This document shows, in pieces, positions 49,701-62,100 of a stretch of DNA of 64,000 bases. Position 1 is the stretch's first letter; the number at the start of each line of letters is the position of its first letter. Position numbers and translations under genes: made by a program. The DNA is taken from positions 60,858,250 through 60,922,249 of the forward strand of contig CM049318.1 of the NCBI GenBank assembly GCA_026874595.1. Reading direction: 5' to 3'. A model generated the notes under the pieces. The model did not search any database, had not been told where the DNA came from, and saw only the letters and a program-made list of their open reading frames with translations. Source of the stretch: Sipunculus nudus. Taxonomy: Eukaryota; Annelida; Sipuncula; Golfingiida; Sipunculidae.

Positions 49701-50815
49701 AATCGTATTCCACGGAGAAGATTCCAAAACTAACAGACTCCACGGATTATAGCGAAGTTACGTTTAACACTACTCCAAATGGAATACAAGATACACTGCG
49801 TCCGAAGGTACCGCAAATATCAGGTGAGTAAAAATTCAAAATTAGCATAAAATGTAATATTATTAAGCGACAGGATTTTATTTTGTGCAGTCACGTGGAG
49901 GCATTAGTGTCAGTGGAAAATATTAAGGACGACAGCTGTGAAAAAGGCGAAAGGTAAAATAATTTAGGTTTTTAAATCCACACTTTTTAGATTATCCCCT
50001 TATACTACTGAATGACGAGAGTCTCGATTGACCTAAAACTATGCCCCATTGAGCAATAGTAGATAACCCTTTAAACATATAAAGCTGATCCAGACTGTCT
50101 TCGAAATTTAATGCAATGTCCCAAAGGCTTTACCCTAACTCCATTCAGGAATTTTTTAGTAATGTTTTGGAAACCATCCAACAGCCACAAAAAAAATATA
50201 TATATATACAAAATTAGACGGCTCCTTCTTTCCTCATTCATTTGACGAGCGCTACAAACGTTATCTTACCTCCGCCGGGTGGCGCGAAGTATAACGTTTC
50301 ACTCTTGGTCATTTGATTTGCTGGTGTGCTTTTTACGCAAAAACAGATTGTCGAGGGTTAGGATAAAACCAAAGGAACAATCCATTACACTTTGGAGAAT
50401 ATCTGGATATACATCATGTTTTCCATTCAAGTTATTAGTTTTCACTTGATATATGGCTGCTTCCTTTGTCCAAGTTGGACTCAGTCATTGTTATAAACAA
50501 CTTACTAGTGAATGGAGTAGCTGAACGATGACAAAACATTTCATGTGTTGATGTGTAATTTGATTAGGATTCTGGCGGAGGTCGTTGTGGCCTGTGACCA
50601 CTTTCTTGTTATTTATGTTTTCAGTCCAGTACGTGGATGCTGATGACCGGCCGTCGGCTGTGGGTCTGGGGGTCACGGCCGTGCTGATACTGGTCATTTT
50701 CATAGGGGTGTTAATCGCAGGAGACCTGAATACATTGAAACACCAGATCACCGGGGCGTTGATCAAACTGCTGGACATCATCAAATACCTGCGCAATAGC
50801 AGGTGTCATCAATAA
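45766..50815 (+). CDS. Membrane C-type lectin with mucin-like stalk (4 coding exons)
   Basis: Exons 45766-45811, 46881-47052, 48880-49823 and 50625-50815 splice in phase to 450 residues (1353 bases with stop). Residues 1-20 are a signal peptide (hydrophobic FWLCMLSF, likely cut after CSA). Residues 22-146 form a long-form C-type lectin domain with six cysteines (22-33, 50-146, 115-132), a WIGL core at 82-85 and an NLT sequon at 99. The primary calcium/sugar site keeps QPD (109-111), the galactose-type motif, but the WND position reads WSA (127-129), so calcium-dependent binding is doubtful. Residues 148-395 are Ser/Thr/Glu-rich with repeated TSSV..ET.SQ and AASQS.ES.TQ phrases, a probable O-glycosylated stalk. 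Residues 400-419 are a single transmembrane helix, and a 31-residue tail without an obvious ITAM follows. Such proteins usually act as cell-surface recognition or adhesion receptors; the ligand is unknown. Confidence 0.9.
46703..46793. repeat. (CT)n then (TA)n microsatellite in lectin intron 1
   Basis: About 50 bp of CT with two TTT breaks, followed by 19 TA units, about 90 bases before the exon 2 acceptor. Confidence 0.95.
46881..47052 (+). CDS. Lectin exon 2 (CTLD first half)
   Basis: Acceptor TTCCTTTGCAG, donor GTGAGT. 172 bases (2 + 56 codons + 2) with cysteines 18, 22, 33 and 50. Confidence 0.9.
47210..47480. repeat. Dispersed repeat copy (partner at 53929-54270)
   Basis: Shares ACCTGAGGTGGT, GCCATT(A/T)G, CAAAACTCTGGTT or TAAACTCTGGTT, ATCTA and TTGGCAGGCCCC or TTGGCAGCCCCC, in the same order. 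It lies in lectin intron 2. Confidence 0.55.
47990..48545. repeat. Cluster of dispersed repeats in lectin intron 2
   Basis: Contains GTGACCCATGGGTCATGACG (reverse complement near 24180), two copies of 'CCAGGATGTCAAGTT' plus 'TATGATTTGTGCC' about 360 bp apart, a GGTGGCACCACC module at 48209, and the GGACAGACAGACGAACAAAG, GCTATAGCTCAGATGA tail. Confidence 0.65.
48880..49823 (+). CDS. Lectin exon 3 (CTLD second half and stalk)
   Basis: Acceptor TTATTTCGTTCAG, donor GTGAGT. 944 bases (1 + 314 codons + 1). The CTLD second half and the entire Ser/Thr-rich stalk share one exon. Confidence 0.92.
49824..50624. other. Lectin intron 3
   Basis: Intron with a short TA run near 50196. Its start (49840-49960) resembles the region just upstream of the ATG (45560-45690): AAATTAGCATAA, GTGGAAAATAT, AAAGGTA. 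This is probably a shared repeat. Confidence 0.5.
50625..50815 (+). CDS. Lectin exon 4 (transmembrane helix and tail)
   Basis: Acceptor TTATGTTTTCAG. 62 codons and TAA. Holds the hydrophobic run VTAVLILVIFIGVLIA and the basic, Leu-rich tail. Confidence 0.88.
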
Positions 50816-51369
50816 GGTCACGGAGTGATCGCCATCACTGTGTGTGTACTCCGTATACCAGCGATAGAAGAAATGAACTGGTGAAACCTTGCCCAATAGA
50901 CCGTGTTCGTTAATTACTCCAACGATACCTGTTAGTGAAGACTAACACTGTACGGGTCCATTATAAGGGCCAGACAGATTTGTTTGTTGTATCTCAATGA
51001 AGAAAGCAAAATCTTATCCTAGCTTCAAGTCGAGGAGTCTCTGAAATGTATCTGGTTTCATTTAATTAAACCCGTAACGCTGGCTCAATAGACCCGAAAC
51101 GGAGCAAACTACTGTGAGAGCAATGCGCATATAATAATCGTGTAAAAGGCCGGACTATGACACAGCTCTTCCTTAACGTCATGTGTTTGCCAATCTTAAA
51201 CCACAGCATCGTAAAATGCTGAGGCTTGCCGCTGCCGAAGGAGCGGAATTCTAGTTGTCTTGGAAATAAATGATTAAATGAGTCTGTGTGACCAAGGCCC
51301 GAAGAGTCAGAAATCGTGACAATCGGTAATAGTTCAGATGTTGTAATTACTAGTACGTATAAATGTAAG

Positions 51370-51400
<31 letters not shown>

Positions 51401-52440
51401 GCACAGAGGATGTTACCTGCGTTATTTAAGCGTATTCAAGCTTGAAATAATTGTTGTGAATTGTAAATATAAGCTTGACCCTTCCATTCCATATCTGATC
51501 TTTATTTTAAAAATATGATCACCCTTAAAATGTTTATGTCTTTTCATGAGTATGCACAAAAGCATGATTACGTATGAACGTATCTCTACGAATGGTAAGT
51601 TTCACTTCCTGAAATCTAGAGTTCACTGAGAAACGATCGCGGTACAAATTCTTGTAGAGAATGTTTTCCTGGTTTTAACACAAATGACCCAATCAACTTT
51701 CATAATTTCTTAATTTAAATTTAAATGAAAAACAAATTCCTAACGACCAGTCTTATGGAGTCACTAAACCAAGTACGCTTCTCTATATGAATATAACGTG
51801 CTATATGTGCATTATTATGATAGCAGAGCTTCTAATATCACATAATAATGTACTTTTCCCCAGAGCGGATTTTTATATGTCATCCTACAGCCTTCAGCGC
51901 ATCGAATAACACCAACTTTCTACCATTTTTTCCATGCACATCAACGACCCAAACATATTTGGACGCGAGGGTTACGGAAAAAATTCTACTTGCACTCACG
52001 GCACACGTGTGTGTGTTTTTGACCATTTGCCGATATGGCTACCCTCGGGCTTTTGTAAGGGGGTGTCCAAAATGTTTCATTATATTTTTTTTTTAATCGA
52101 GACCGCGCATGCCGTCATACTTTACACTCTCTCCACTTTTTACCAGAGATTTCACTTGAATCTTTAGGCCGTCCAGCTAGAGTATTAGCGATACGGACAT
52201 AGCATCTAGCGTCAGATCGCATAGGCGGCGCTTCCTGTTGATGATATGCGTGGTCAGTTGGTAACACAGGTGTCTGCGGCTGTAAGTCATATTTTCGTCA
52301 ATATATTGTAGATTCAGATTAAAATAGACATTTCTTGGCACCATAGTACCCCAAGACAATTAATCCCCCCCCCCTTTTAAGAATAGCCCCCCCCCACCCC
52401 ATCTTCAGCTGCATATACTGACACTTGGCAATCGACCATG
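50816..52440. other. 3' flank of lectin gene and intergenic DNA
   Basis: The first candidate poly(A) signal is AATAAA at 51265-51270. A TA run lies at about 51371-51397, and C-rich runs lie at 52365-52395. No other gene is supported. ORFs at 51848-52167 have no splice or family support. Confidence 0.45.
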
Positions 52441-52499
52441 GTTTCTTCCATCTATCAACTCTAGAAAAAATATTTTTCACCAAATATGGGGGGCCAATA

Positions 52500-53230
52500 C
52501 GGTCGACGAATCACTCTTGAGAAAAGGGGATTTATTAATACTATGAGAATGGTAAGGTAGGGGGCGCCACGTCTGGTTGACAGAAAAGTTTCCAAGATGG
52601 AGGGACATGCCAAATTTAAGACCAATACATTGAACCACTCCTGAGATATGAGCAATTTTCACCTAATGCACATGTACATATGGACGCCATGGGAAAAATT
52701 ATTGCAGATGGCCCCACCAGTATTTAGTACAAGATGGAGAAGTCCAAGATCTATGGATATGTACAATTTCAGGTCAATACTGTGAATCACTCCTGAGAAA
52801 AGGGCATTAAATTATTCTTACGAAACCAGAAAGATGTGGCGCCACCTGTCTTGTTGACGGAAAAACTCTCATAGATGGATGTACATGTCAAATTGCAGAC
52901 CAACACATTGAAAGACTCCTCAGATATGAGCATATTCCACCTGTACAGATGGACAAATGTACAGATGGACCACACGAAAAAAATTGCAGATGGAGCCACC
53001 AGTCTTGATTACAAGATGGGAATTCCAAGATCTATGGACATGCACAATTTCAGGCCAATAGGACAGCTGATTGTATATCTTAAGAGCTAAAGCAATGGTC
53101 TTTTGCCTTTAACAGGGCACAAATCTCAACCTTTTGAGCTAGAAACTTCTAATCCAGGGAGGTTCTTTGAAAATATAATTGGTCCTTTGCCTTTAACAGG
53201 GCACAAATTGTAACATTTTGAGCTAGAATA
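52500..53230. repeat. GGTGGCGCCACC-family modules and Lys-tail repeats
   Basis: Four ~140-bp modules with cores at about 52562, 52709, 52836 and 52992, each with 'GTCTTGTTGACGGAAAA', 'CATGTCAAATTGCAG', 'CCAATACATTGAACCACTCC' and 'GAGATATGAGCA' style text. Then come two copies of 'CTTTTGCCTTTAACAGGGCAC' (21 bases) about 85 bp apart. Confidence 0.75.
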
Positions 53231-53928
53231 TTTGGTTGATAATATTCAAATTAAGTGCCTTATGCAGACAGTAAAGGTTATCAGCTTGCAAAGTATGAAC
53301 AACATCAAACCAATATTTTCAGAATGCAAGGTGATCAATGGGAAATATTTGGTGACAGTATGTCACTCAGTTTGCAGATATTATGTAACGTCTTTTACTA
53401 AATATCTTGGAAATCTATGCAAATATCTGCTCTACAATATCTGTAATGTTTTCCATAACCAGTATGGGTATGTATACAGTAGCTGGTATCACCTATGCTG
53501 ATCTGCTTTTGCAAGAAAAAGTGTCTTTGTTGAATTACCAATAAAGAAAAATAATAGCTTGGTTAAAGCTTAAAATATATAATGGTTAGCTATTCTCCAA
53601 GGGTAGTTAAATAAGCATGAACTGAGTTGAATTATTTTTTATTCATTTATTTTTTAAGGGATGTCATTGAGAACAAATTGTAGCAATTTCAGTTGTTTGA
53701 ATACGAAGAGTTATGTCCAATCACTCAATTACTGTGGAGGCTATGGATAATGAGGCCCAAATTTTTACGGGTCATATTGTCCTAATGATATGTCAGAGGT
53801 TAGAGTGTTGATGCCAAAACATATTTCACTTAGTTCCTAAGAATCAAAATGATCTTTTTCATTGCATCCCACACAAGACGGGGTATATTTCAATGCACTG
53901 CAGGTGATGTCCGCTAATTAAAGTTCTT

Positions 53929-54270
53929 ATGACGCCCCCGTGACCAGAGTATAAATTTGTTTATAAACACGCTATTAGTAAACATGCTACAAGTCCAATT
54001 TGACAAACTGAACCATGTGACCTGAGGTGGTTGAATGCGCAAGTGCCAACATTGAAAGATCAAGTGCCGATATTGAAAGATCAAGTGCCAACATTGAAAG
54101 ATCAAGCTCCAACATTGAAAGATCACAATTTGTTGTAAGTGACAGAAGATTGGCCAATGCCATTTGTTGTCTTTGCAAAACTCTGGTTAATCTATTTTCT
54201 TTATTGTGTTAATTTTGGACTTTTTTTTAATTATGATTGGTGACAATTTTGGCAGCCCCCCAACCTCCTA
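53929..54270. repeat. Dispersed repeat copy with internal 21-bp tandem units
   Basis: Partner of 47210-47480. Between the shared ends lie about five 21-bp units (CAAGTGCCAACATTGAAAGA) at 54039-54123, absent from the other copy. Confidence 0.6.
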
Positions 54271-55180
54271 AGTTATCTGTGCATGGATATAAACTTGAAG
54301 CAGCCTATGCACTGTGAGATTGGTGCTTTTAGGCTTATTTACAAAAGTTTCATGAAATTATCCTTATTTAATACATCATACAGTGGAATGGACTCCTTTA
54401 AGCCCTGGGTTATGTGAAGACACCCTTCCATCAGAAGCTGTTACTACTGAAAAGAATCTCTTTAGTTAAGTAGTGTGCGACAGCCAGGAATACTCCGATT
54501 CTGCGTAGTGTCACTCATGTGAAGCCTGTAATAAAAGCTTGGAACAAACAAGGTCTATCTACCTGTAGTACCTGGAAAACTGACAGGTCAGGAATGGCCG
54601 TGACAAACACAACTCAGTTAGGACCCCCTACTGAGTTGTGACACAAGCCAAATTGAGAATCGCCCTGCAAGTCCACGCCATGCTTTATAACCGTATCTCC
54701 GCATACAGTCAGCAGGCAGAACCCAGGCAGAAATCCCCCATACATGCAGAACAATGTACCAATATATTGGGTTATAACGGAATATTTCACGCACATGGTA
54801 GGGGTCGTTTGAGAGATAAGAAACTTATTAAAAGGTCTAGTGGGTTTATTTGAAGTGACACGATACTTGTAAGCAATGAGGCGTTGTCAAAAATGACGAA
54901 AATATTTGCATCCTCATGGGGCCTTTTAATCAATCCTCAGAGTAAGATTCCAGGCACTCATCAGTATTTAAGTAATAGACTTTAACATTTGAATCACTAA
55001 CAAACATGTATGCAGACAAAGGCACTGAAAAGCAAAGCATCCCTAGCAAGAGGGGCATAATTACATCACATGTATTAAACTGTAAGCCTGGTCTGCTTGT
55101 AAATCAGTAGGATGGCCCATACATGTGTGACAGGAAGGCTTGGGATGTACCTTTTTTCTAATAATGCAACTACAACTTGA
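54271..55180. other. Intergenic, no gene seen
   Basis: No supported coding or repeat feature. Confidence 0.4.
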
Positions 55181-55850
55181 AGTGGACCCTGTGACCTTGA
55201 CCTTGTAACCTGAAATTCACAAGGGGTGTTCCCCCATATGTAGAAGTTGGAAAGTTCAGGATGAAAAGTTTAGCTTAAAATGCATCCATAATCTTCTTAA
55301 GGAAATGGGGCCTGCGACCTTGAGCTTCTCTTGAGCTCTCTATTGGAAGATGAGGCATATGTCACAGACTTGAAATGAGAAATTTAGCTTAAAATGCATC
55401 CACTATCCTTTTAAAGTGGGGACTGTGACCTTACTTTTGACCCCAAATTTTCTTTCCCAATTGGAGGTTGAGCCATACAAAAAAGATGGAAAGTTTTGGG
55501 TGGTAAGTTTGGCTTAAAATAACAACCACAATCATTTTAAAGAAGTGAGCCCTCTGACCATGATCTTTGACCTTGTGTCCCCAAAATCTACAGTCTTCCC
55601 TACTGGTAGATGAGCCTGTGTGAAGATGAAATATTTAGGATGGAAAGTTTGGCTTAAGATGCTTCCACAATATTTGTACAGAATTTGGTCCTGTGACAAT
55701 AACCTTTTACATCATGACCATAAAATCAATGTGGTTCTTACTTTAATACTTTTTAAACACTACAGATCAAAACAAATTTGTGGATGGACAGACAGATGGA
55801 CATGGTGATGACTATAGGGCACCCGCTTATTTAAGTGGGTGCGATAATTA
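55181..55850. repeat. ~115-bp diverged tandem modules ending in a hairpin
   Basis: Four modules share GACCTTGA, GGAAAGTT(T/C)(G/A)GG, AAGTTTGGCTTAAAAT and CCA(C/T)AATC. A tail follows (GTGGATGGACAGACAGATGG, CATGGTGATGACTATAGG) and then a 24-bp hairpin at 55819-55842 (GCACCCGCTT, 4-base loop, AAGTGGGTGC). The GACAGATGGACA tail recurs in several families of this window. Confidence 0.7.
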
Positions 55851-55938
55851 AACTGTAATTTACAAAAAAGACAGGCCTGATTTACATACATTTTATTACT
55901 GCTAAATTCACTAGTTTTGAAATTAGGTTCTATGACCA

Positions 55939-55944
55939 TTTATT
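55939..55944 (-). terminator. Poly(A) signal for MINDY3
   Basis: AATAAA on the minus strand (TTTATT on plus), 56 bases after the stop codon. A second one lies at 55892-55897. Confidence 0.5.
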
Positions 55945-55999
55945 ACAAATTAAACAACACTGATTTGATTAAGGTTGCTGATAACAATGTGCTATCAGA

Positions 56000-56149
56000 T
56001 TAGTTAAGGGAAGGCGTGGTATTGGATTTCCACCTGAGCTCAATCGTTGGCCATTTGGTTTTGATGCAGTGGTATATAGACGAGGAATCATCTGGCACGC
56101 ACGTGTCGCTGGGATGCATTATCGTGGCTTTGCCCTCCTGATACTGCAA
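56000..56149 (-). CDS. MINDY3: MINDY3 last exon
   Basis: Acceptor GTTTTACAG, 49 codons and TAA. Contains KTKWPTIELRW and ends in SLN-stop. Confidence 0.92.
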   Translation of the reverse strand: MQYQEGKATIMHPSDTCVPDDSSSIYHCIKTKWPTIELRWKSNTTPSLN

Positions 56150-59100
56150 CTGTAAAACAATACAGCATCTTTATATCATACTATACCGGTAAACAAAAAT
56201 TAAATATATAATAGCTCTATTTAATACCAGATACAGTAAAAAATTTTACGTAAACCCTTGATAATTACATTTTGATAGGCTGCTGAACTGTGCCAGGCAT
56301 GCAAAAGAATTAGCACTTTTTATTAAATACCTTTATTTAGATACAGCATAAAAAATTTATTATGGGGAAATTCATGTATACTGTAAGGGGAAAACAAAGT
56401 TGGCTTTAAGTAATAACATATTAAAATGAGTGAAAAGAGCTTTGGTTGGCTCCATTCTATGTATCTTAAGCACATCTTGAGCCACTCAGATATACATCAT
56501 ATATACTGTGGAAGTGGTTCTGTTAGCAGGGTTTTAATTTTCACGCTTTTAGTGGGAGTTTGATTTGTGCTAAATTAAGAACACATGTTACTTAAAATCT
56601 TGGAGGACTGCAGCGTTCTCGCCTGACACACAGTCATGTGGTTCTATATATAATCCCTCTGTGCGGGGCTGCTTGAGTTGAGACTTCTTCAGCCAGGATG
56701 TTAGAATAGTCATGTTGTCATAAAAGGTCATAGGAAGTGTTATCTCAGTTGAAATCCCCTCTGATTTTTAAAGTGATTTGTACAAATAACTATGAAACAA
56801 GTAGCATTTTAAGACTTTTGGAACACCCTCCAAATGACTTAGGAGTATGACAGAGCTGAAAGCCAGCAGCGATTGTAGTCAGCTCTGTTTGCTGTTCACA
56901 CATAACGGACTGCTTCTAGTAAGTAATCCCAGCTGTTGTTGCTGAGCAATTCTGCAATTTAGTCAAATGTCTAACAATGTCTTGGGTGCAGTACCAATGC
57001 ATCATCAAACATGATTATTCCCATTTAATTATGTATTGTTTAAACTTTGCAGTCACAGTATTCAGTCACCCGGAGCTTGTACGCGGTCACCCTGAGCATG
57101 TTAGGTGGGAGGTAGGTTGAGTACAAATCTGTCTTTTATATAATCTTTTAATAATTTGATACAAAATAAATTACCTATACATACTGATTTGCGTGAAAAT
57201 TTGAACTGAGTAAATACTGTAAAAAAAAGTGTGAAAATTCAGACACGCCACATCAAACACTTCTACAGTATATATTTAAGGGAATGTGCATAAGTTCCAT
57301 ATACGTCTCAATGCTTAATCATACATAACACTTGTCAAAAGGATTTGCCAATATTTTATTTGCACACACTGATCTGATCCAGGCACTCTACCAGGAAAGA
57401 GGTATATTTGCCATCTTTAATTCTCCAGAATCGTTATCTGATTCGTTTGGATGTGACCCATTTGTGGATGCACATATATTCATACACAACAAAATAATTC
57501 ATACTTAAATGAGGAGTAACTGTTTGTACATTACTGACTACAGACGTGGACAAATTCTGGGATATGTAGTTAAATGGTGTTGTTTTGTGTTTTACCTTCT
57601 GATTGGGGCATGACCTCTGTAGACCGTTATAGTGGTATATCGTGAATGATTCTGGGTTTCTGTCCTCCTCAGCGCCGGGGTAGAATTCACTCATGAAGCT
57701 GTTAAGTGTTATAATACCTAGGTGTTCCGGATCCAGCTTGTTCTTAATTATATTTAAGCTGTGAAAGAGAACAGATATTATCAAATGAACGTGTGAATAT
57801 CATCAGGCAGTAAAAGAAAGAGGCCTATATAACCTAACTAATGGTTACCAGCAGTTTTGTACCTCTAACCTAAGTCTGCTGAGATGTCAAAGTGGCAGAA
57901 CTTGTAATACCAAGAATTGCAATGAATATTTTGATAAGGAAATAAATATTCATTTTCATTTTGACAACACAGCCATTACAGGGACAGGAAATTTACTGGG
58001 GCTTTCGACATGTTTCAAGCAGTAAGTAGCCAAACTACCCTTACTGTGCCAGAGAACCAAGGCTTCGCTGATGGCTGAGTTAGACAGCATCTACTAACGT
58101 GTTGGGCGGAGCTCGAAACTGAAGGAACTGACATGGGTTTCCACAAACAAACTGTGGATGCTAGGTGAGGAACCCTGGGTAACAGAGAGGGGCTATTCCA
58201 ATTTTAATCTGTGTTGGAGAAAACACAAAGGTGAGAGGATATAGCACGGTCAGTGGTGACCTATGTTAGTTCACTTATTGAAACAAATATTTTCTTCATT
58301 TAGACAACACTTTACAGCCAAGAAGTACAATGTTTCATAAAAATAAAGATTAACCATTTAATATGTTATGTACTTTCTAAAACCATGTACCATGTATGAA
58401 CAAGATTCCGTTTGGACTCACAATAGTGGTAAATCTATTATTTTTTACCTTTTTTTGTATGTTTCAATAAAAATGTCATATGATCAGGGAAAAGCATGAT
58501 AATAAGGCCAAAATAAAAAAAAAAAGGTATGGTTCTTAGGCACTTTTTTTCAGAAATCAATGCGGGTTGGCGGTTTTTTAATATTTAATATTTTGGGATG
58601 TTTCGATAAAAATGACAAATGATTAGGGAAAAGCATGATAATAACATATTTATTTTGCTAAACAAGTAAAAGCCCTACATAAAAAAGGAAATTGTATGAT
58701 TTTATCTCCTTGAAAGCAATGTCCGAGTGGTTGCAGCACTAAATTGGTAAGTTTATATTGAAAATAAAAATAAAAATTTTTGATGTAGGGGTTTAAAATT
58801 GATGCCGGCGGTGCCTGAGAACCATACCTTTTATTTTTTTTGGCCCAACAGATTTTTTTTTGCTGAACAGGTAAAAGCACTACATAAAAAAGGTAATATT
58901 ATCAAAATTGTATGATTTTATATTCTTGAAAGAAATGTCCGAGCAGCTGGACCTCAAAATTTGTCAGTTTCTATTGAAAATCAAAATAATTTTTTTTATT
59001 CAGGGGGTAAAAATTGATGCGCAGGGTGCCTTAGAACCTTACCTTTTATTTTTTTTTTGGCCTTATAGAATGAATGTAAAATTTATTTAAAGTTATAAAC

Positions 59101-62100
59101 TATATACTTACTATTCTGGTGGCTCTGACACCAAGTCAAGACAGGCCAGCAGGTGCTGAAGTTGCTCCGCTGAGATGAAACCGTTACCTACAACACATCA
59201 TCACACTGTCATCAGTCACAGCTACTCATGTCTTCAACTTTTTTGTTTGAGGTCAACGCCTCCATTTTTTAAAATGCTAGCTTAGCTAGTTATGTGTAAA
59301 TCTGCAGAATTCAATTTCTGTTAGACTACTTGACAGGGCAGTATTACATCCTTCTCATTTTATATCCTGGTGTTAACTAGGCCCAGTAACTACAGCACCT
59401 GCAGGCCCTTGGTGTTTATAATGTAAATGAAATGCTGTTTTCAAATTTATATGGTACATGCCTCAATATACACCAAAATTTAAACAATGCTTGTACAATT
59501 CTGAATCAAAAAACTCCATGAAGCTACTATAACGGTAAAGCAGACCTTGCCACCAAACAGTGTAAGTGACATTTATGGTGAGCTGAATGGGCCAATTTTG
59601 TTCAGATTTTACATGCTAACAGGAATTTATGGGTCCATGAAGCACATTATTTAAACAATGCTTGTACAATTCTGAATCAAAGAACTCCATAAAGCTACTC
59701 CAACAGTAAAGCAGACCTTGCCATCAAACAGTGTAAGTGTAAGTGACATTTATGGTGAGCTGAATGGGCCAATTTTGTTCAGATTTTACATGCTAACAGG
59801 AATTTATGGGTCCATGAAGCACATTATTTAAACAATGCTTGTACAATTCTGAATCGAATAACTCCATGAAGCTACTATAACAGTAAAGTTGACCTTGCCA
59901 CCAAACAGTGGAAGTGACATTTATGGTGAGCTGAATGGGCCAATTTTGTTCAGATTTTACATGCTAACAGGAATTTATGGGTCCATGAAGCACATTATTT
60001 AAACAATGCTTGTACAATTCTGAATCGAATAACTCCATGAAGCTACTATAACAGTAAAGCAGACCTTGCCATCAAACTGTGTAAGTGACATTTATGGTGA
60101 GCTGAATGGGCCAATTTTGTTCAGATTTTACATGCTAACAGGAATTTATGGGTCCATGAAGCACATTATTTAAACAATGCTTGTACAATTCTGAATCGAA
60201 TAACTCCATGAAGCTACTATAACAGTAAAGTTGACCTTGCCACCAAACAGTGTAAGTGACATTTATGGTGAGCTGAATAGGCCAATTTTGTTCAGATTTT
60301 ACATGCTAACAGGAATTTATGGGTCCATGAAGCACATTATTTAAACAATGCTTGTACAATTCTGAATCGAATAACTCCATGAAGCTACTATAACAGTAAA
60401 GTTGACCTTGCCACCAAACAGTGTAAGTGACATTTATGGTGAGCTGAATGGGCCAATTTTGTTCAGATTTTACATGCTAACAGGAATTTATGGGTCCATG
60501 AAGCACATTATTTAAACAATGCTTGTACAATTCTGAATCGAATAACTCCATGAAGCTACTATAACAGTAAAGCAGACCTTGCCACCAAACAGTGTAAGTG
60601 ACATTTATGGTGAGCTGAATGGGCCAATTTTGTTCAGATTTTACATGCTAACAGGAACGCATGTGTCCATGAAGCACATTATTTTACTTTGCTGTCCAAC
60701 AATATATTTATGTTCCACAGCCTGGAAAAATCATAAGAGTCTGAATTTCCGAGAGCTCAGAATCATGTTTATACTTCATGGTTCACAGAATATAGGTCTT
60801 AGTCGAAAGGTAACCTGGTGACCCAGGTTCCATCCCAGGTGTAGCTATGAGAGTGGGTTGTAGTAGTCCTTTCAAGGCCTGTGCTTTTCTCTGGGTTGTC
60901 TGGTTTCCGCCATCCATACAAACAATCTCATCTCCTTTGGTATAAATGAGTTTGAGTACCTGTTTGTTCTGCATTTAAGAGACTGCAGCTTTCCTTCAGA
61001 TGATTTTAGCCAGACAATATAATAACTGAGCAAGCTTTTACCATCAACAATATTATTTCATCATATCCAAAACTTTATTTTCATAAATAACATTTATGTC
61101 CTCCAAATTAAAACCAATAACGTTTTCTGCTATTTTCTTATCTGTTCAATTTTCTTTTTGTTTTAATGGTCAGATTGCCCCACCAGCATATCAAAGCATG
61201 AGATATCACACTCTGGACCATGGAAGAATAGAATAACCTTCGACAAAAAGATTATAAAAAAGACAAGCTTACCTTCAGGATCAAACTGACTAAAGGTTTT
61301 CTTTGCTATCAAATCAGGGGTCTCCCTCACTACCAGATGCTCTTCCTTAAAATAAAACATCAAAACCCATCAGCACTTAATATATCAGGGCTTGTGCTAA
61401 TACAAGGACTGAGCATATCCAGAGTTTGAAATTTTAGAGGCCCACAGACTTTGCTGTTCCATAACTTTAAAAACAAATTTTAAACCCTGCATAGCTGTCT
61501 CACCATTAAATATATCTAGAAACTACCAAACCGCCACGCTGAGGAGGACTATGAGGTCAAGGGTATATTAAGAAAAAACAGCAGTCTGACATATACACTG
61601 CTTGCGATGCCTAAATCATTTGTCTACAAACAAAATTTTCTTAATGTGTACACTGGAAAACCAGTGCCTATGCTGACATTCATACTGTGGCCGATGTTTA
61701 ATTGTGTTCATTCACAAATGCTGTTTCAGTGTATCACATTCTCACCATCTGATAAAAATTATTCCCATCTGTGGAAGCAGCTGTATCTGCATTATCTGAT
61801 ATTCCTGTACTGATATGTTGATAATATATGTCATCTCATTATTTGGTTTTCTGGGCTCTGATTGGCTAACCACTGCATAAATAACCACTGGTTCATTATT
61901 CAAATTTCATGAAGCATGGGGGTAACAGCATGGCACACTTGAACAATATGAGTAAAAGATTGTCTTAACTCAGCATATACTTGCATATATCATATCAATG
62001 AATTAAGTATTGTGATGCATATTGTATTGTGATATAATGTATCATTAAAGACCTGAAATTTACATAAACTGTTGCATTCATGGATACTTACTTTAAGTAA

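Noticed and set aside
53914-54212. Heptad-like ORFs (SANIERS repeats and the antisense FQCWHLI repeats)
   Set aside because: Translations of the 21-bp tandem units, a multiple of three, open on both strands.
60815-60985. SINE on the minus strand
   Set aside because: Phrases look repeat-like, but without a second copy, a poly-A tail or target duplications it cannot be called.
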